64,000 bases of DNA from Candidatus Poribacteria bacterium (GTDB lineage: Bacteria; Poribacteria; WGA-4E; WGA-3G). The number at the start of each line of letters is the position of its first letter. Within the stretch, counting starts at the first letter, position 1. The stretch covers positions 1-64,000 of the forward strand of contig JAJECK010000144.1 in assembly GCA_022822085.1 (NCBI GenBank), in the 5' to 3' direction. The notes under the pieces are model-generated. The model saw nothing but the letters and a program-made list of their open reading frames with translations, had not been told where the DNA came from and did no database searches. The position numbers were made by a program, and so were the translations under genes. Of this stretch, positions 27,499 to 36,610 are shown piece by piece.

Positions 27499-28048
27499 TT
27501 CTAATACAAGAGTCTTCCTCTGCAATTTTACAAATCCAGTGTATACGACTTATATTGGCTTCGGTAGCAACATTGGTGATAGACAATCGTTTATTAAACA
27601 AGCACTTCATTTCTTATCAGATACGAATGGTATCAAAATAAGTAAGATCTCCTCTCTTTATGAAACTGAACCTGTTGGAAATGTAGAACAAGGTAAGTTT
27701 CTAAATGGTGTTGTTTCCATAGAAACTCATCACTCTCCACAAACACTACTAAATATATTAAAGACGATTGAATTCAATGTGGGCAGACAACACCGCATGC
27801 ATTGGGGGCCAAGAGAGATTGACATGGATTTGTTAATCTATGCGGATTTGTGTCTACATACCCCAGAACTTATTATCCCTCATCCAGAGATGCATCTCCG
27901 TCGTTTTGTGCTTGTTCCATTGGCTGAAATTGCCTCAAACCTTATACATCCTGTTTTAAAAAAGTCAATCCAATTCCTCCTCAACCATCTTGAAGATGAT
28001 TATTCACTTGAGATTTTCATAGATGACGATTTCGTATCCGATTTATAG
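27482..28048 (+). CDS. folK: HPPK, folate pyrophosphokinase
   Basis: 188 aa from a GTG that overlaps fabF by 17 bases. A GTG at 27539 ([11 protein letters not shown]) would give the more usual length, but neither has a clear ribosome site. Signatures are [21 protein letters not shown] and the catalytic loop [17 protein letters not shown]. It transfers pyrophosphate to 6-hydroxymethyl-dihydropterin in folate synthesis. The position after fabF is where rnc is often found. Confidence 0.9.
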   Translation: MIFRLSSNTRVFLCNFTNPVYTTYIGFGSNIGDRQSFIKQALHFLSDTNGIKISKISSLYETEPVGNVEQGKFLNGVVSIETHHSPQTLLNILKTIEFNVGRQHRMHWGPREIDMDLLIYADLCLHTPELIIPHPEMHLRRFVLVPLAEIASNLIHPVLKKSIQFLLNHLEDDYSLEIFIDDDFVSDL

Positions 28049-28050
28049 AA

Positions 28051-28079
28051 TAGACACCAATACAACTATCTGCTATAAT
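28051..28079 (+). promoter_or_regulatory. Strong promoter of the AAA/nuclease gene
   Basis: TAGACA, a 17-base spacer, TATAAT (5/6 and 6/6). Transcription would start about 27 bases before the ATG. Confidence 0.7.
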
Positions 28080-28100
28080 TCTCTAAGCACTTAGAGGAGA

Positions 28101-28114
28101 ATATATATATATAT
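28101..28114 (+). repeat. (AT)7 tract between Shine-Dalgarno and start codon
   Basis: AGAGGAGA (28093-28100) is followed by seven AT units; the last one forms the AT of the start codon. Gain or loss of units would change the Shine-Dalgarno spacing, now 12 bases. Confidence 0.9.
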
Positions 28115-29714
28115 GCGTTGGTTTGAAACACGAGGCCCCATTTATGCTGAGGACAACTATTTTGTTTCCCGCACTGAAGAGGTTAAGGATTTTGCAGATC
28201 GTTTGGAAAAGGGACGATATGTTGTTCTCTTTGCGCCGCGTCAGACAGGTAAAACAACCTTATTCCGTAATGCTCTTGATACGCTTGAAGAAAAAGGAAA
28301 TGGTTATCTCCCAATTCAGCTAAATTTCGAATCTTATGTTGATATTTCCGAATCGGTTTTTTACAAATATTTTTCAGTTGATCTTCCGGCAACAATAAAA
28401 AAGGCTCTTGAAAAAAAGGGTGATAAATTATCTGTTCAATTAACTAATTATTTAGATGAACCCAAGTTTACTGACCATACATCAATGGGAAAGTTTTTTA
28501 AACAACTGGGTAGTTTGTTGAGGAATCAACGCCTTGTTATAATTATTGATGAATTTGACGCTATTCCACCTACAGCATTAAGAGGGTTTCTACACACGCT
28601 ACGTCAAATTTATCTTTCTGGAAAAGAAAGGTGTCCCTACAGTGTTAGTATCGTTGGGGTTAAAAACATAACACAACTCAACTACGATCGTTCGATATCA
28701 CCTTTCAATATTCAGGATGAATTTAAATTGCCAAATTTCTCATTGGAACAAGTTCAGGAACTACTTTCTCAATATACTGAAGAAGTTGGTCAACCTTTTG
28801 ATTCTGAAGTTATCTCTTCTATACACAAACAGACTGGTGGACAACCGGTTCTTGTCAATCGATTTGCTCAAATTCTCACTGAGGAAATGGATATCCCAAA
28901 AACTGACCCGATTACAATGGAACACTTTTCTGAAGCACACTTAAAACTGCTGCGCGGAAGAAATACAAATATAGATCATCTGATAACCAATATCCGTAGA
29001 GATCGCAGATTTGAGAAACTTCTGATGAAGATTGTTTCTTACGATGATGGTGTAGAATTCAACTTGGACAGTGACTTAATTAGTGAACTTGCGATTTATG
29101 GAGTTATTTCTGAAAGTGCTGAAGGATTATGTGAAATTGTCAATCCCATATATCAATATCGTATTTTACGCGCATTCAAACCGATAGTAAATGGACTTGA
29201 ACATGAATATCTTCCTGAAGATAAAGCTACCGAATTTGATGATTATCTCACATCTGATGGATATATCCAGATGGATGCACTCATGGATAACTTTCGTGAC
29301 TTCATTGCACGTGCTGGTTACAAGATTCTGCAAGTCCCTGACACACCACAAGAATATGTAGGGCAGCACCTACTCTTTGCATATCTGAGTCAGTTTGTTC
29401 AAATTATTGGTGGAATGATGTACCTTGAAGTCCCAACGGGACGCGGGAGAATGGATCTACTGATTCTTCATAATGGTAGAAAATATATTGTTGAAACAAA
29501 GATATGGGGTGGAGACAGACGATTTCAAGCCGGGAAATCTCAACTTGCTGCTTACGTCAAATCTGAAAAAGCAGTATCAGGATATTATATCGTGTTTGAT
29601 CATCGGAAGCAACCTGAACCGATGGTTGAAACTGAAACCATAGACGGTTTATCTATTCGCAGCTATGTAATTCCTGTTCTACAAGAAATACCAACATCTG
29701 TATCGCAGAGTTAG
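28113..29714 (+). CDS. AAA-like ATPase with C-terminal PD-(D/E)XK nuclease-like domain
   Basis: 533 aa. Walker A is APRQTGKTTL (about 41-50) and Walker B LVIIIDEFDA (Asp146, Glu147). A sensor region and a winged-helix-like middle follow. The C-terminus has GRGRMDLLILHNGRKYIVETKIWGG, the Asp...Glu-x-Lys core of PD-(D/E)XK nuclease folds, then RFQAGKSQLAAYVK. This AAA plus PDDEXK layout is common in uncultured bacteria. Its role (mobile-element control, defence or DNA repair) is not known. It has its own promoter. Confidence 0.8.
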   Translation: MRWFETRGPIYAEDNYFVSRTEEVKDFADRLEKGRYVVLFAPRQTGKTTLFRNALDTLEEKGNGYLPIQLNFESYVDISESVFYKYFSVDLPATIKKALEKKGDKLSVQLTNYLDEPKFTDHTSMGKFFKQLGSLLRNQRLVIIIDEFDAIPPTALRGFLHTLRQIYLSGKERCPYSVSIVGVKNITQLNYDRSISPFNIQDEFKLPNFSLEQVQELLSQYTEEVGQPFDSEVISSIHKQTGGQPVLVNRFAQILTEEMDIPKTDPITMEHFSEAHLKLLRGRNTNIDHLITNIRRDRRFEKLLMKIVSYDDGVEFNLDSDLISELAIYGVISESAEGLCEIVNPIYQYRILRAFKPIVNGLEHEYLPEDKATEFDDYLTSDGYIQMDALMDNFRDFIARAGYKILQVPDTPQEYVGQHLLFAYLSQFVQIIGGMMYLEVPTGRGRMDLLILHNGRKYIVETKIWGGDRRFQAGKSQLAAYVKSEKAVSGYYIVFDHRKQPEPMVETETIDGLSIRSYVIPVLQEIPTSVSQS

Positions 29715-29726
29715 CGGAAATGTCCC

Positions 29727-29755
29727 TTGATATTTATATAACATACTGTTATAAT
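29727..29755 (+). promoter_or_regulatory. Strong promoter of the DUF1326-like gene
   Basis: TTGATA, a 17-base spacer, TATAAT (5/6 and 6/6). Leader of about 58 bases. Confidence 0.75.
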
Positions 29756-29820
29756 TACGGATAAAGATTGCGACATAGTTATACTCAATAAAGTGAATCT
29801 ATAAAATATGGAGAATTGTC

Positions 29821-30474
29821 ATGAAAAAACTGCTTGTTTTAACAACAATAGCACTACTCTTAGCATCTGGAATTGCAATTGCCACAAATTCCACGACTGT
29901 TCAAGGTGAATATCTTGAAGCAAGATCAGCAAGTGTATATGTTGGCGCGTGCCATTTTGGTGCAGAATTTGTAGAAGGTGGTAAAGAGGCAACACTTGTA
30001 TGGAACATTCATCGCGGAGAATGGGACAACGTTTCTTTGGATGGATTGACCGTAGTTGCAGTTATCAGTGCTAAAGATAACTTAGCGATTGATACGAAAT
30101 CCCGAAACAGTGTATTGTATCTGGATGGAAAAGCAACACCAGAACAGAGAACAGCCCTCACTGACATGATTGCTACAAAAAGTCAGGATGTCCTTGGTAA
30201 TGTCGTTGCAACACAGATCGCACCAATTGCCTATACTAAAAAGGGAACGAAATACAATGTGACGGTTGGAAAAGTTCTGACTCTATCGGTAAATCGTTAT
30301 CCTTGTGCAAATTGCACACAACCCCATCAAATTTGGTATGAACCCCTGACAAATGTAAAAAACGCGATCGTAGGTAAATCTGAAATCTACCGTTATAAAG
30401 ATTCTTATCTACCAGTGAAATGGCAACAAGGAGAAGTTTCCAATAACGTTTTTGTCGGTAGTTTTTCTATGTAA
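29821..30474 (+). CDS. Secreted DUF1326-like protein
   Basis: 217 aa. The signal peptide is KKLLVLTTIALLLASGIAIA. The mature start VQGEYLEARSASVYVGACHFGAEFVEGGKEA resembles the DUF1326 opening, where early Cys residues are common. A CANC pair (YPCANCTQPHQIW) may bind metal. The ATG follows TGGAGAATTGTC. It is a single-gene unit between its own promoter and a clear terminator. Function unknown. Confidence 0.7.
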   Translation: MKKLLVLTTIALLLASGIAIATNSTTVQGEYLEARSASVYVGACHFGAEFVEGGKEATLVWNIHRGEWDNVSLDGLTVVAVISAKDNLAIDTKSRNSVLYLDGKATPEQRTALTDMIATKSQDVLGNVVATQIAPIAYTKKGTKYNVTVGKVLTLSVNRYPCANCTQPHQIWYEPLTNVKNAIVGKSEIYRYKDSYLPVKWQQGEVSNNVFVGSFSM

Positions 30475-30481
30475 TAAACAG

Positions 30482-30527
30482 ATGTATGTAGTTGCTAACC
30501 ACTGGTAACTACATACATTTTGTTTTA
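30482..30527 (+). terminator. Rho-independent terminator after the DUF1326-like gene
   Basis: A 12-bp perfect stem ATGTATGTAGTT / AACTACATACAT with a 13-base loop, followed by TTTTGTTTT. Confidence 0.9.
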
Positions 30528-30554
30528 TGCTATTTATCCGGAAAATGAAAGTCA

Positions 30555-31412
30555 GTGAATACAGATACAACATCCGATGAACGACAATTTAGACTGATAC
30601 CTGAAGAACGAGTCTCATGGGAAGAGAACGGATACTTCGTCCGGCACAACGTTTTTTCCAAAGAAGAAAACGACATTTTAGCCAAGATAGCAGATGAAAT
30701 CGCTGAGCGAAAAAGAACTTTCCCAGAATATCATATCTTTGAAAATGCTTTAGTATTAGATGGTGAAGTTGAAGCATCTGGCATTTATGCGATGCATAAT
30801 ATCCAATATGTAAGTTGTAATTGTCCAGAATTCCTTAAACGGACACGTGATCCGCGTCTTACTGATCCAACAGTTGACATTCTCGGCCCAGATATCCTTG
30901 GACTTAACAATTTGTATATTTGGAAACCACCCAAAATTGGGTTAGGTTTTCCATGGCATCAAGATAAATGGTATTTCAATCATCAGTATAAGACGGGAAC
31001 AACTGTTGCAACATGGACTGCAATTGATGATGCGGATATAGAAAATGGTTGTCTATATGTTATTCCCGGCAGCCATAAAAATGAAGTGCTTGAACATAAG
31101 GTGCTTGAAGGTTCACAACAGGGAGAGTTTAGACAAGCAGAAGGAGCCAGAGATGAAGATGGTGTCCCCGTGGAAGTTCCCGCTGGATCCGTCATCTGGT
31201 TTAATAGCCAAGTCCTCCATAAAAGTACAGATAACCACAGTAATCGTTTCAGACGTGCAAATGTTGCACACTATATTGATGCAAGAACTGAATGGACGCA
31301 TCCAGAAGCGATAAATGTAAAACGGCCTCCTATGTGGATACGCGGTAAAACCTATCCCGGCATGGAAAAAGAAGTTCAATGGGATGTAATTCCAATTATT
31401 GAATCTGATTAA
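30555..31412 (+). CDS. PhyH-family Fe(II)/2-oxoglutarate dioxygenase, copy 1
   Basis: 285 aa from a GTG start. Iron ligands are in PWHQDKWYF (His135, Asp137) and the distal His222 (QVLHKSTDNHSNRFRR, with the 2-oxoglutarate Arg beside it). NGCLYVIPGSHK is also typical. The family hydroxylates unactivated carbons; the substrate is unknown. It is the first of three close paralogues. An Ldh-family gene follows after 22 bases, so the set probably forms one operon. Confidence 0.9.
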   Translation: MNTDTTSDERQFRLIPEERVSWEENGYFVRHNVFSKEENDILAKIADEIAERKRTFPEYHIFENALVLDGEVEASGIYAMHNIQYVSCNCPEFLKRTRDPRLTDPTVDILGPDILGLNNLYIWKPPKIGLGFPWHQDKWYFNHQYKTGTTVATWTAIDDADIENGCLYVIPGSHKNEVLEHKVLEGSQQGEFRQAEGARDEDGVPVEVPAGSVIWFNSQVLHKSTDNHSNRFRRANVAHYIDARTEWTHPEAINVKRPPMWIRGKTYPGMEKEVQWDVIPIIESD

Positions 31413-31434
31413 CAAAATCTAAGGTTGTTGAATT

Positions 31435-32412
31435 ATGAATTTAGTACCAAAAGAATTTATCCGTATTATGCCCGATACGCTTCGAAACTTTATCAGTGAA
31501 GTCTTCCAGAAGGCTGGCACATCAGAAAAAGATGCTGAACACATTGCAAACCTGCTTGTTCAGACTGACCTACGCGGTGTATTTAGTCATGGGACTCGTC
31601 AAACTCCGGGCTATGTTGGAATGATGCTTGATGGAAAGGTCAATCCACGGCCAAACGTCCGTTGTATTGACGATTCTCCTACGACAGCAGTCTATGATGG
31701 TGATGGTGGAATGGGACACTTTGCATCATTTCAGGCTGCTGAGGCTGCGGTAAATAAAGCAAAAGAGATGGGAATTGGTGCGGCAACAAGTCGGAATCAC
31801 TTCCATTTCGGAAGTGCTGGTAAGTATACACGTCTTGCTATTGATGTGGATTGTGTCGGTTTTGCTGTCTCTTGCCACCGTTTTAGACACGGTTCTGGTG
31901 GTGCAATCATTACTGCGACTGGAGCATCACCCATGAGTTTTGCAATTCCTGCTGGAGATCAACCACCTATAGTTGTTGATATGGCAATAGGTATTGATGC
32001 TAAATTGCCATTAGATCAGGCATTTGAAAATAGTCCTGCAGCATTCTTTAAGATGTTAGGTTTAAGTCATGTGAGTCATGCACTTGGTGGATTTATGGCG
32101 GGGATATGGTTATTTGATAAACCACCGGATCCCCCAAGTATTTGGGAAGGTGCCAATCAAGGTGCTTTCATCGCAGCGTTTGATATTTCTCGTTTCCGAC
32201 CGATTGATGAGTTTAAAGAAGAAATTGATCAACATATACACGACGCACGACAGATGCAACCGGCACCGGGTTATGATAGAGCAGACCTACCCGGTGGATT
32301 AGAATGGGAACGTGAACAGGAATGGGAAGAAATCGGTATTCCGATAGGATCAGATCATCAGCAACAGTTGAAAAATGTTGCTGAACGGGTCGGTATTCCA
32401 GTACCGTTCTAA
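31435..32412 (+). CDS. Ldh/Mdh-type NAD(P)-dependent oxidoreductase
   Basis: 325 aa, slightly short for the malate/L-lactate/ureidoglycolate dehydrogenase family. The N-terminal GVFSHGTRQTPGYVGMMLDGKVNPRP holds the active-site His, followed by AATSRNHFHFGSAGKYTRLA and PMSFAIPAGDQPPIVVDMAIG. The central segment after MAIG is unlike the standard GKI...IP.GWA block, so specificity may be unusual. It lies between PhyH copies 1 and 2. It could oxidise a hydroxy-acid product of those dioxygenases (inference). Confidence 0.85.
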   Translation: MNLVPKEFIRIMPDTLRNFISEVFQKAGTSEKDAEHIANLLVQTDLRGVFSHGTRQTPGYVGMMLDGKVNPRPNVRCIDDSPTTAVYDGDGGMGHFASFQAAEAAVNKAKEMGIGAATSRNHFHFGSAGKYTRLAIDVDCVGFAVSCHRFRHGSGGAIITATGASPMSFAIPAGDQPPIVVDMAIGIDAKLPLDQAFENSPAAFFKMLGLSHVSHALGGFMAGIWLFDKPPDPPSIWEGANQGAFIAAFDISRFRPIDEFKEEIDQHIHDARQMQPAPGYDRADLPGGLEWEREQEWEEIGIPIGSDHQQQLKNVAERVGIPVPF

Positions 32413-32443
32413 TGCCAACTTCAGTTATTTTATAGGAGAATTA

Positions 32444-33307
32444 ATGGACGAAAATACTTCATCAGAAGAAAGGAAGTATAGACTAACACCTGAAGAACAA
32501 TCATCTTGGGAAGAAAACGGATTCTTTATCCGGCACGATGTTTTTACTAAAGAAGAAAACGACGCTTTAGCACGAGTTGCAGATAAAATCGCTACAGGAA
32601 AACGACCTTTCCCAGCAGCAAATATCCACCATAACGCCTTAGTTCGAGACGGTAGAGTTGAGGCATCTGGTACCCACGCGATGCATTGTATTCACCATAT
32701 TAACCATTATTCTCCCGAATTCCTTACACGAACACGGGATCCGCGGCTAACAGACCCAGTTGTCGACTTAATAGGTCAAAATGTCCTTGGTCTCAATAAT
32801 CTGTATATATGGAAACCACCAAAAATCGGATTAGGTTTCCCGTGGCATCAAGATAAATGGTATTTTAACAGAAACTATATTACTGAGCGGACGGTTGGTA
32901 CGTGGACAGCTATTGATGCAGCAGATCGTGATAACGGGTGTCTATATGTTATCCCCGGTAGCCATAAATATGGTGTACTTGAACATGAAGACCTTGATGG
33001 ATCACAACAGAATGAGTTCAAGGTAGCACGAGATGCAAGAGACGAAGACGGTGTCGCGGTTGAAGTGCCACAGGGGGCTGTTGTTTGGTTCAACAATTCT
33101 ATCCTACACAAAAGCACTGATAACCAAAGTAATCGTTTCCGCCGTTGTAATGTCGCGCATTATATCAGTGCAGAGTCTGAACGACTCCCAAAAAAACAGG
33201 CAATTAAAGTCCGTCCTGTCATGTGGGTTCGTGGTGATAAATACTCAGAAAAAATGGAACCCGTTCATCGTGATGTTTTACCTATTCCTGAAGAATTGGA
33301 GAATTAA
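32444..33307 (+). CDS. PhyH-family dioxygenase, copy 2
   Basis: 287 aa from the ATG at 32444, with TAGGAGAATTA upstream. The track start overlaps the previous gene and is rejected. Iron ligands are again PWHQDKWYF and SILHKSTDNQSNRFRR. It is very similar throughout to copies 1 and 3. Its TAA shares one base with the ATG of copy 3, so the pair is translationally coupled. Confidence 0.92.
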   Translation: MDENTSSEERKYRLTPEEQSSWEENGFFIRHDVFTKEENDALARVADKIATGKRPFPAANIHHNALVRDGRVEASGTHAMHCIHHINHYSPEFLTRTRDPRLTDPVVDLIGQNVLGLNNLYIWKPPKIGLGFPWHQDKWYFNRNYITERTVGTWTAIDAADRDNGCLYVIPGSHKYGVLEHEDLDGSQQNEFKVARDARDEDGVAVEVPQGAVVWFNNSILHKSTDNQSNRFRRCNVAHYISAESERLPKKQAIKVRPVMWVRGDKYSEKMEPVHRDVLPIPEELEN

Positions 33308-34158
33308 TGAAACACCATAAATCAATAGCAAGTAAATTTGCCATGACACCTGATGAACTGTCCACCTGGAAGGAAAACGGATACTTTGTGCGATATGATG
33401 TCTTCACAGAAAAAGAAAACGACATTCTCCGTCAAATTGCAGATGACATTGTTGATGGAAAAAGACATTTCCCTACAGATAATATTAACCAAAACGCATT
33501 AGTTAGAGATGGAAAAGTTGAAGCAACCGGTATCCATGCAATGCACAAAATCCATCATATAAGTGTTTATATCCCTGAATTTCTTGCTCGTGTTCGCGAT
33601 CCACGGCTTACCGATCCGATCGTTGACTTGATCGGACCAAATATACTTGGACTTAACAATCTGTATATTTGGAAATCACCACAGATAGGTTTGGGATTCC
33701 CGTGGCATCAAGATAAATGGTATTTCAACTGGCAATATAGAACGGAGATGACAGTCGGGACATGGACTGCTATCGATGCAGCAGATAGAGACAATGGGTG
33801 CTTATATGTTATTCCTGGGAGTCACAAATTGGGTATACTCAAACATGAGGACTTGGAGGGTTCACAGCAGAATGAGTTCAAAATTGCTCGTGATGCAAAG
33901 GACGAAGATGGTGTCGCAGTTGAAGTGCCACCAGGATCAGTAATTTGGTTCAACAATCAACTCTTACATAAAAGCACTGATAACCACAGTCTACGTTTCC
34001 GAAGATGTAACGTTGCACACTATATTTCTGCAGATGCAGAACGTATTCCTAAAAAAGAGGGTTCAACTATACGTCCTGTCATGTGGGTCCGTGGTGATAC
34101 TTACTCAGAAAAGATGGAACCAGTCTATCAAGATGTTCAACCCATTCCAGAATCATAA
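33307..34158 (+). CDS. PhyH-family dioxygenase, copy 3
   Basis: 283 aa. Ligands are PWHQDKWYF and LLHKSTDNHSLRFRR. It overlaps copy 2 by one base (TAATG). Shared residues with copy 2 (VEVPPGSVIWFNN, VMWVRGDTYSEKMEPV) show a recent duplication. Substrate unknown. Confidence 0.92.
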   Translation: MKHHKSIASKFAMTPDELSTWKENGYFVRYDVFTEKENDILRQIADDIVDGKRHFPTDNINQNALVRDGKVEATGIHAMHKIHHISVYIPEFLARVRDPRLTDPIVDLIGPNILGLNNLYIWKSPQIGLGFPWHQDKWYFNWQYRTEMTVGTWTAIDAADRDNGCLYVIPGSHKLGILKHEDLEGSQQNEFKIARDAKDEDGVAVEVPPGSVIWFNNQLLHKSTDNHSLRFRRCNVAHYISADAERIPKKEGSTIRPVMWVRGDTYSEKMEPVYQDVQPIPES

Positions 34159-34405
34159 TGATATGTTGTCAAGTAATACTTTTTTGAGTTCATCAAGCTT
34201 CAAATCACACAGATTTCCCAAATGGCATGAACTGTAGTCGCGCAATTCATTGCGCCTCTTACATTATCCGCGCAATCCGTGCTATTCCCGCTCACATCCG
34301 TGATCCAGAACCAAATCCACAATTCATTACTCCCTTACATTATTTCAGTTGAGAAGGAAAAACCATCAATAGAATTGATATTATTCGCTCGTAAAAACTT
34401 TTTCT
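34159..34405. repeat. Spacer with GCGCAATTCATTGCGC hairpin
   Basis: GCGCAATTCATTGCGC (34240-34255) can fold with a 7-bp stem, and a diverged second word CGCGCAATCCGTGC follows. CGCGCAATTCATTGC recurs at 39059-39073. No gene is visible. Confidence 0.6.
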
Positions 34406-34434
34406 TTGACAAGTACATCTCATATCAATATACT
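34406..34434 (+). promoter_or_regulatory. Strong promoter of the metallophosphoesterase gene
   Basis: TTGACA, a 17-base spacer, TATACT, the same hexamers as at 19628. The track start for the gene is this -35 TTG. Leader of about 55 bases to the ATG at 34496. Confidence 0.8.
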
Positions 34435-34495
34435 TACTTATGGTCGGTTATATTGGATTTTCAATACATTTACAAAGAAATATGTGGAGGATTGT

Positions 34496-36247
34496 ATGCC
34501 TAAATTTCCCATCCGAACAATTGTTGTTGTTTCGGTACTTTTCCTTTTTGTCGTATCAATTGTCCCTACAAATGCACAAAGACCTGAGTTTCCTGAACGG
34601 ATGCCAATTGTAGAACGGACCTTTTCAACTGACCCTGATAAATTCACATTTGCAATTATAGGGGATAAAACAGGAGGAGGATTGAATAAATGGCACATCT
34701 TCGACCGTTCTATAGATGAGATCAACGTCTTAAAACCTGATTTTGCCATAATGGTTGGTGACCTCATTCAAGGTGATACATCAGACATAAAACAATTGGA
34801 TGCAGAATGGAAGGAATTTTGGAAACATCAGTCTGAATTAAATGTGCCATTTCTACCATTACCGGGTAATCATGACATAACTAATAGAGTGATGTATGAC
34901 TATTGGATGAAACACATCGGACGCACTTATGCTGCATTTACATATAAGAATTGCCTTTTTCTATTACTCAATACTGAGGAGTGGCATACAAACACAGGCG
35001 AATGGACGAACTGGTTCGGAGAGGAACAGATTAAATATGTGCAATCTCAACTTCAACTACATGCTGATGTCCGACACACATTTGTTTTGTTACACAGACC
35101 GTTATGGCTACAGAAACACTCTGGATGGGAGGAGATTGAAGAAGCACTCGGAAAAAGACCATACACTGTTTTTGCTGGACATTACCATAAGTTAACCCTC
35201 CATACCCGTAATGACCGCAGATATTTTGTGCTCGGTGCTACAGGCGGAGGGTTTACACCGCAGCAGGTCAAAGAATACGGGGCATTTGACCATTACAGTC
35301 TTGTAACTGTTGACGATGATGAGGTGAACATCGCAATAATTGAACCGGGTAACATACACCCCGCTGACCTATCAACTGCAGTATTCAAAGATAAAGTGTC
35401 TAAACTACTCAATTTTAGTCAGAATTTCAATTTAATTAACTCTCAGGACATTTCTAACGGAAACCTTGAAATTACATTTGAAAACACCCTTGAAAAACCA
35501 ATTCAACTTGAATTAGCATTCAACGAGAATGATACATGGCAGATTTCACCTAACCAACTAACTATTAAAGCAAAACCGGGACAAACATCAAAAACTAATG
35601 TTTCCTTATCAGTAACATCTGATGATTACCTACCTTTTCCAGTCTACAAATATTCAGCATTATTTGGTGGTGAACAATTGCTAAGTGGAACGAGATTATT
35701 TCACCCTATAGAAAGAGAACACATGCGTGTTATCAAAGATTGGATGATACTCGGTCCTTTCGATCTTGGTATTGATAAAATACCAGAAAACACAAGCGAA
35801 GTGCCACATAAGTTTCTTGAGATACCAATTGAAACCGTTAACCTTGCAAAAACATATAATGGTAAAACTGGAGAAATCACTTGGCAAGAACACAATTCTG
35901 AAATAGAACGGATCAAATTAGATCAGCTTTTTGGAAATGCGGAGATGGCTTACGGATATGGGGTGTCGTATATCAAGAGTCCATCTGAGAAACGAATCTT
36001 TGCACAGATAGGATGGGGGAGTAATCTCGGTAAAATTTATCTCAACGGTAAAGAAATTCCAAGTGCCGCAATCCCCGGTAAAAACTTGTTTTCTTGGTGG
36101 GCCCACTTTGAAATTACATTGAAAGAGGGTTGGAACACCTTAACAATCCTATCTGCTGATTATAATGGATGGTGGGATTATCGTATGGAAATAGCCGACC
36201 CAGCTGATGAATTGATATTTAGTTCTCAACCGATAAACACGGAATAA
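34496..36247 (+). CDS. Exported calcineurin-like metallophosphoesterase
   Basis: 583 aa from the ATG at 34496, preceded by GTGGAGGATTGT. Signal peptide TIVVVSVLFLFVVSIVPTNAQ. The phosphoesterase motifs are all present: AIIGDKTGGG, MVGDLIQGD, LPGNHD, LLHRPLW, FAGHYHKLTLH, so a two-metal site is likely. The C-terminal half has an Ig-like segment and a jelly-roll-like end (IFAQIGWGSNLGKIYLNGKEI...EGWNTLTILSADYNGWWDY), probably carbohydrate-binding. A secreted phosphatase or nucleotidase is expected. Confidence 0.88.
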   Translation: MPKFPIRTIVVVSVLFLFVVSIVPTNAQRPEFPERMPIVERTFSTDPDKFTFAIIGDKTGGGLNKWHIFDRSIDEINVLKPDFAIMVGDLIQGDTSDIKQLDAEWKEFWKHQSELNVPFLPLPGNHDITNRVMYDYWMKHIGRTYAAFTYKNCLFLLLNTEEWHTNTGEWTNWFGEEQIKYVQSQLQLHADVRHTFVLLHRPLWLQKHSGWEEIEEALGKRPYTVFAGHYHKLTLHTRNDRRYFVLGATGGGFTPQQVKEYGAFDHYSLVTVDDDEVNIAIIEPGNIHPADLSTAVFKDKVSKLLNFSQNFNLINSQDISNGNLEITFENTLEKPIQLELAFNENDTWQISPNQLTIKAKPGQTSKTNVSLSVTSDDYLPFPVYKYSALFGGEQLLSGTRLFHPIEREHMRVIKDWMILGPFDLGIDKIPENTSEVPHKFLEIPIETVNLAKTYNGKTGEITWQEHNSEIERIKLDQLFGNAEMAYGYGVSYIKSPSEKRIFAQIGWGSNLGKIYLNGKEIPSAAIPGKNLFSWWAHFEITLKEGWNTLTILSADYNGWWDYRMEIADPADELIFSSQPINTE

Positions 36248-36610
36248 ATTGATTTATAGTGGAATCTATAATTACTTGCCTACATTTGTCCCGTCCACTT
36301 CCAGTTTGCACACACTACTGCACAAACTGGATGAAGATTAATTTATTAATTCGGTCCTTTTTTATCCGTAGGAGGCAGGTTTCGCTCCTCTGCTGGCGAG
36401 GTTAGGAAACCTCGCCAAAGGACCGATTTATTTTCTAAATCTTCATCCACAGTTTGTGCAGATACACACACAAACTAAAAGATTGTCATACGGAATATCC
36501 AAATAATTATTACTTGACTATATATGGTATTGCATTTATTGCTTGTCAGAAACAAGATTCAGAAATTGCGATGCACAGTGTCCCGCTCTACACTGCTCAA
36601 AAAAGGCTTT
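36248..36610. repeat. MITE-like inverted-repeat element with terminal hairpins
   Basis: Main element 36301-36476. At the left, hairpin CCAGTTTG...CAAACTGG runs into ATGAAGATTAATTTATTAATTCGGTCC. At the right is its imperfect inverted copy GGACCGATTTATTTTCTAAATCTTCAT followed by hairpin AGTTTGTG...CACAAACT. The core holds a 9-bp hairpin GGCGAGGTT-AGGA-AACCTCGCC (36395-36416). No gene is visible. Confidence 0.75.

Noticed and set aside
36301-36476. IS200/IS605-type insertion sequence
   Set aside because: Too short, no TnpA/TnpB reading frame, and its two ends are inverted copies, unlike that family.
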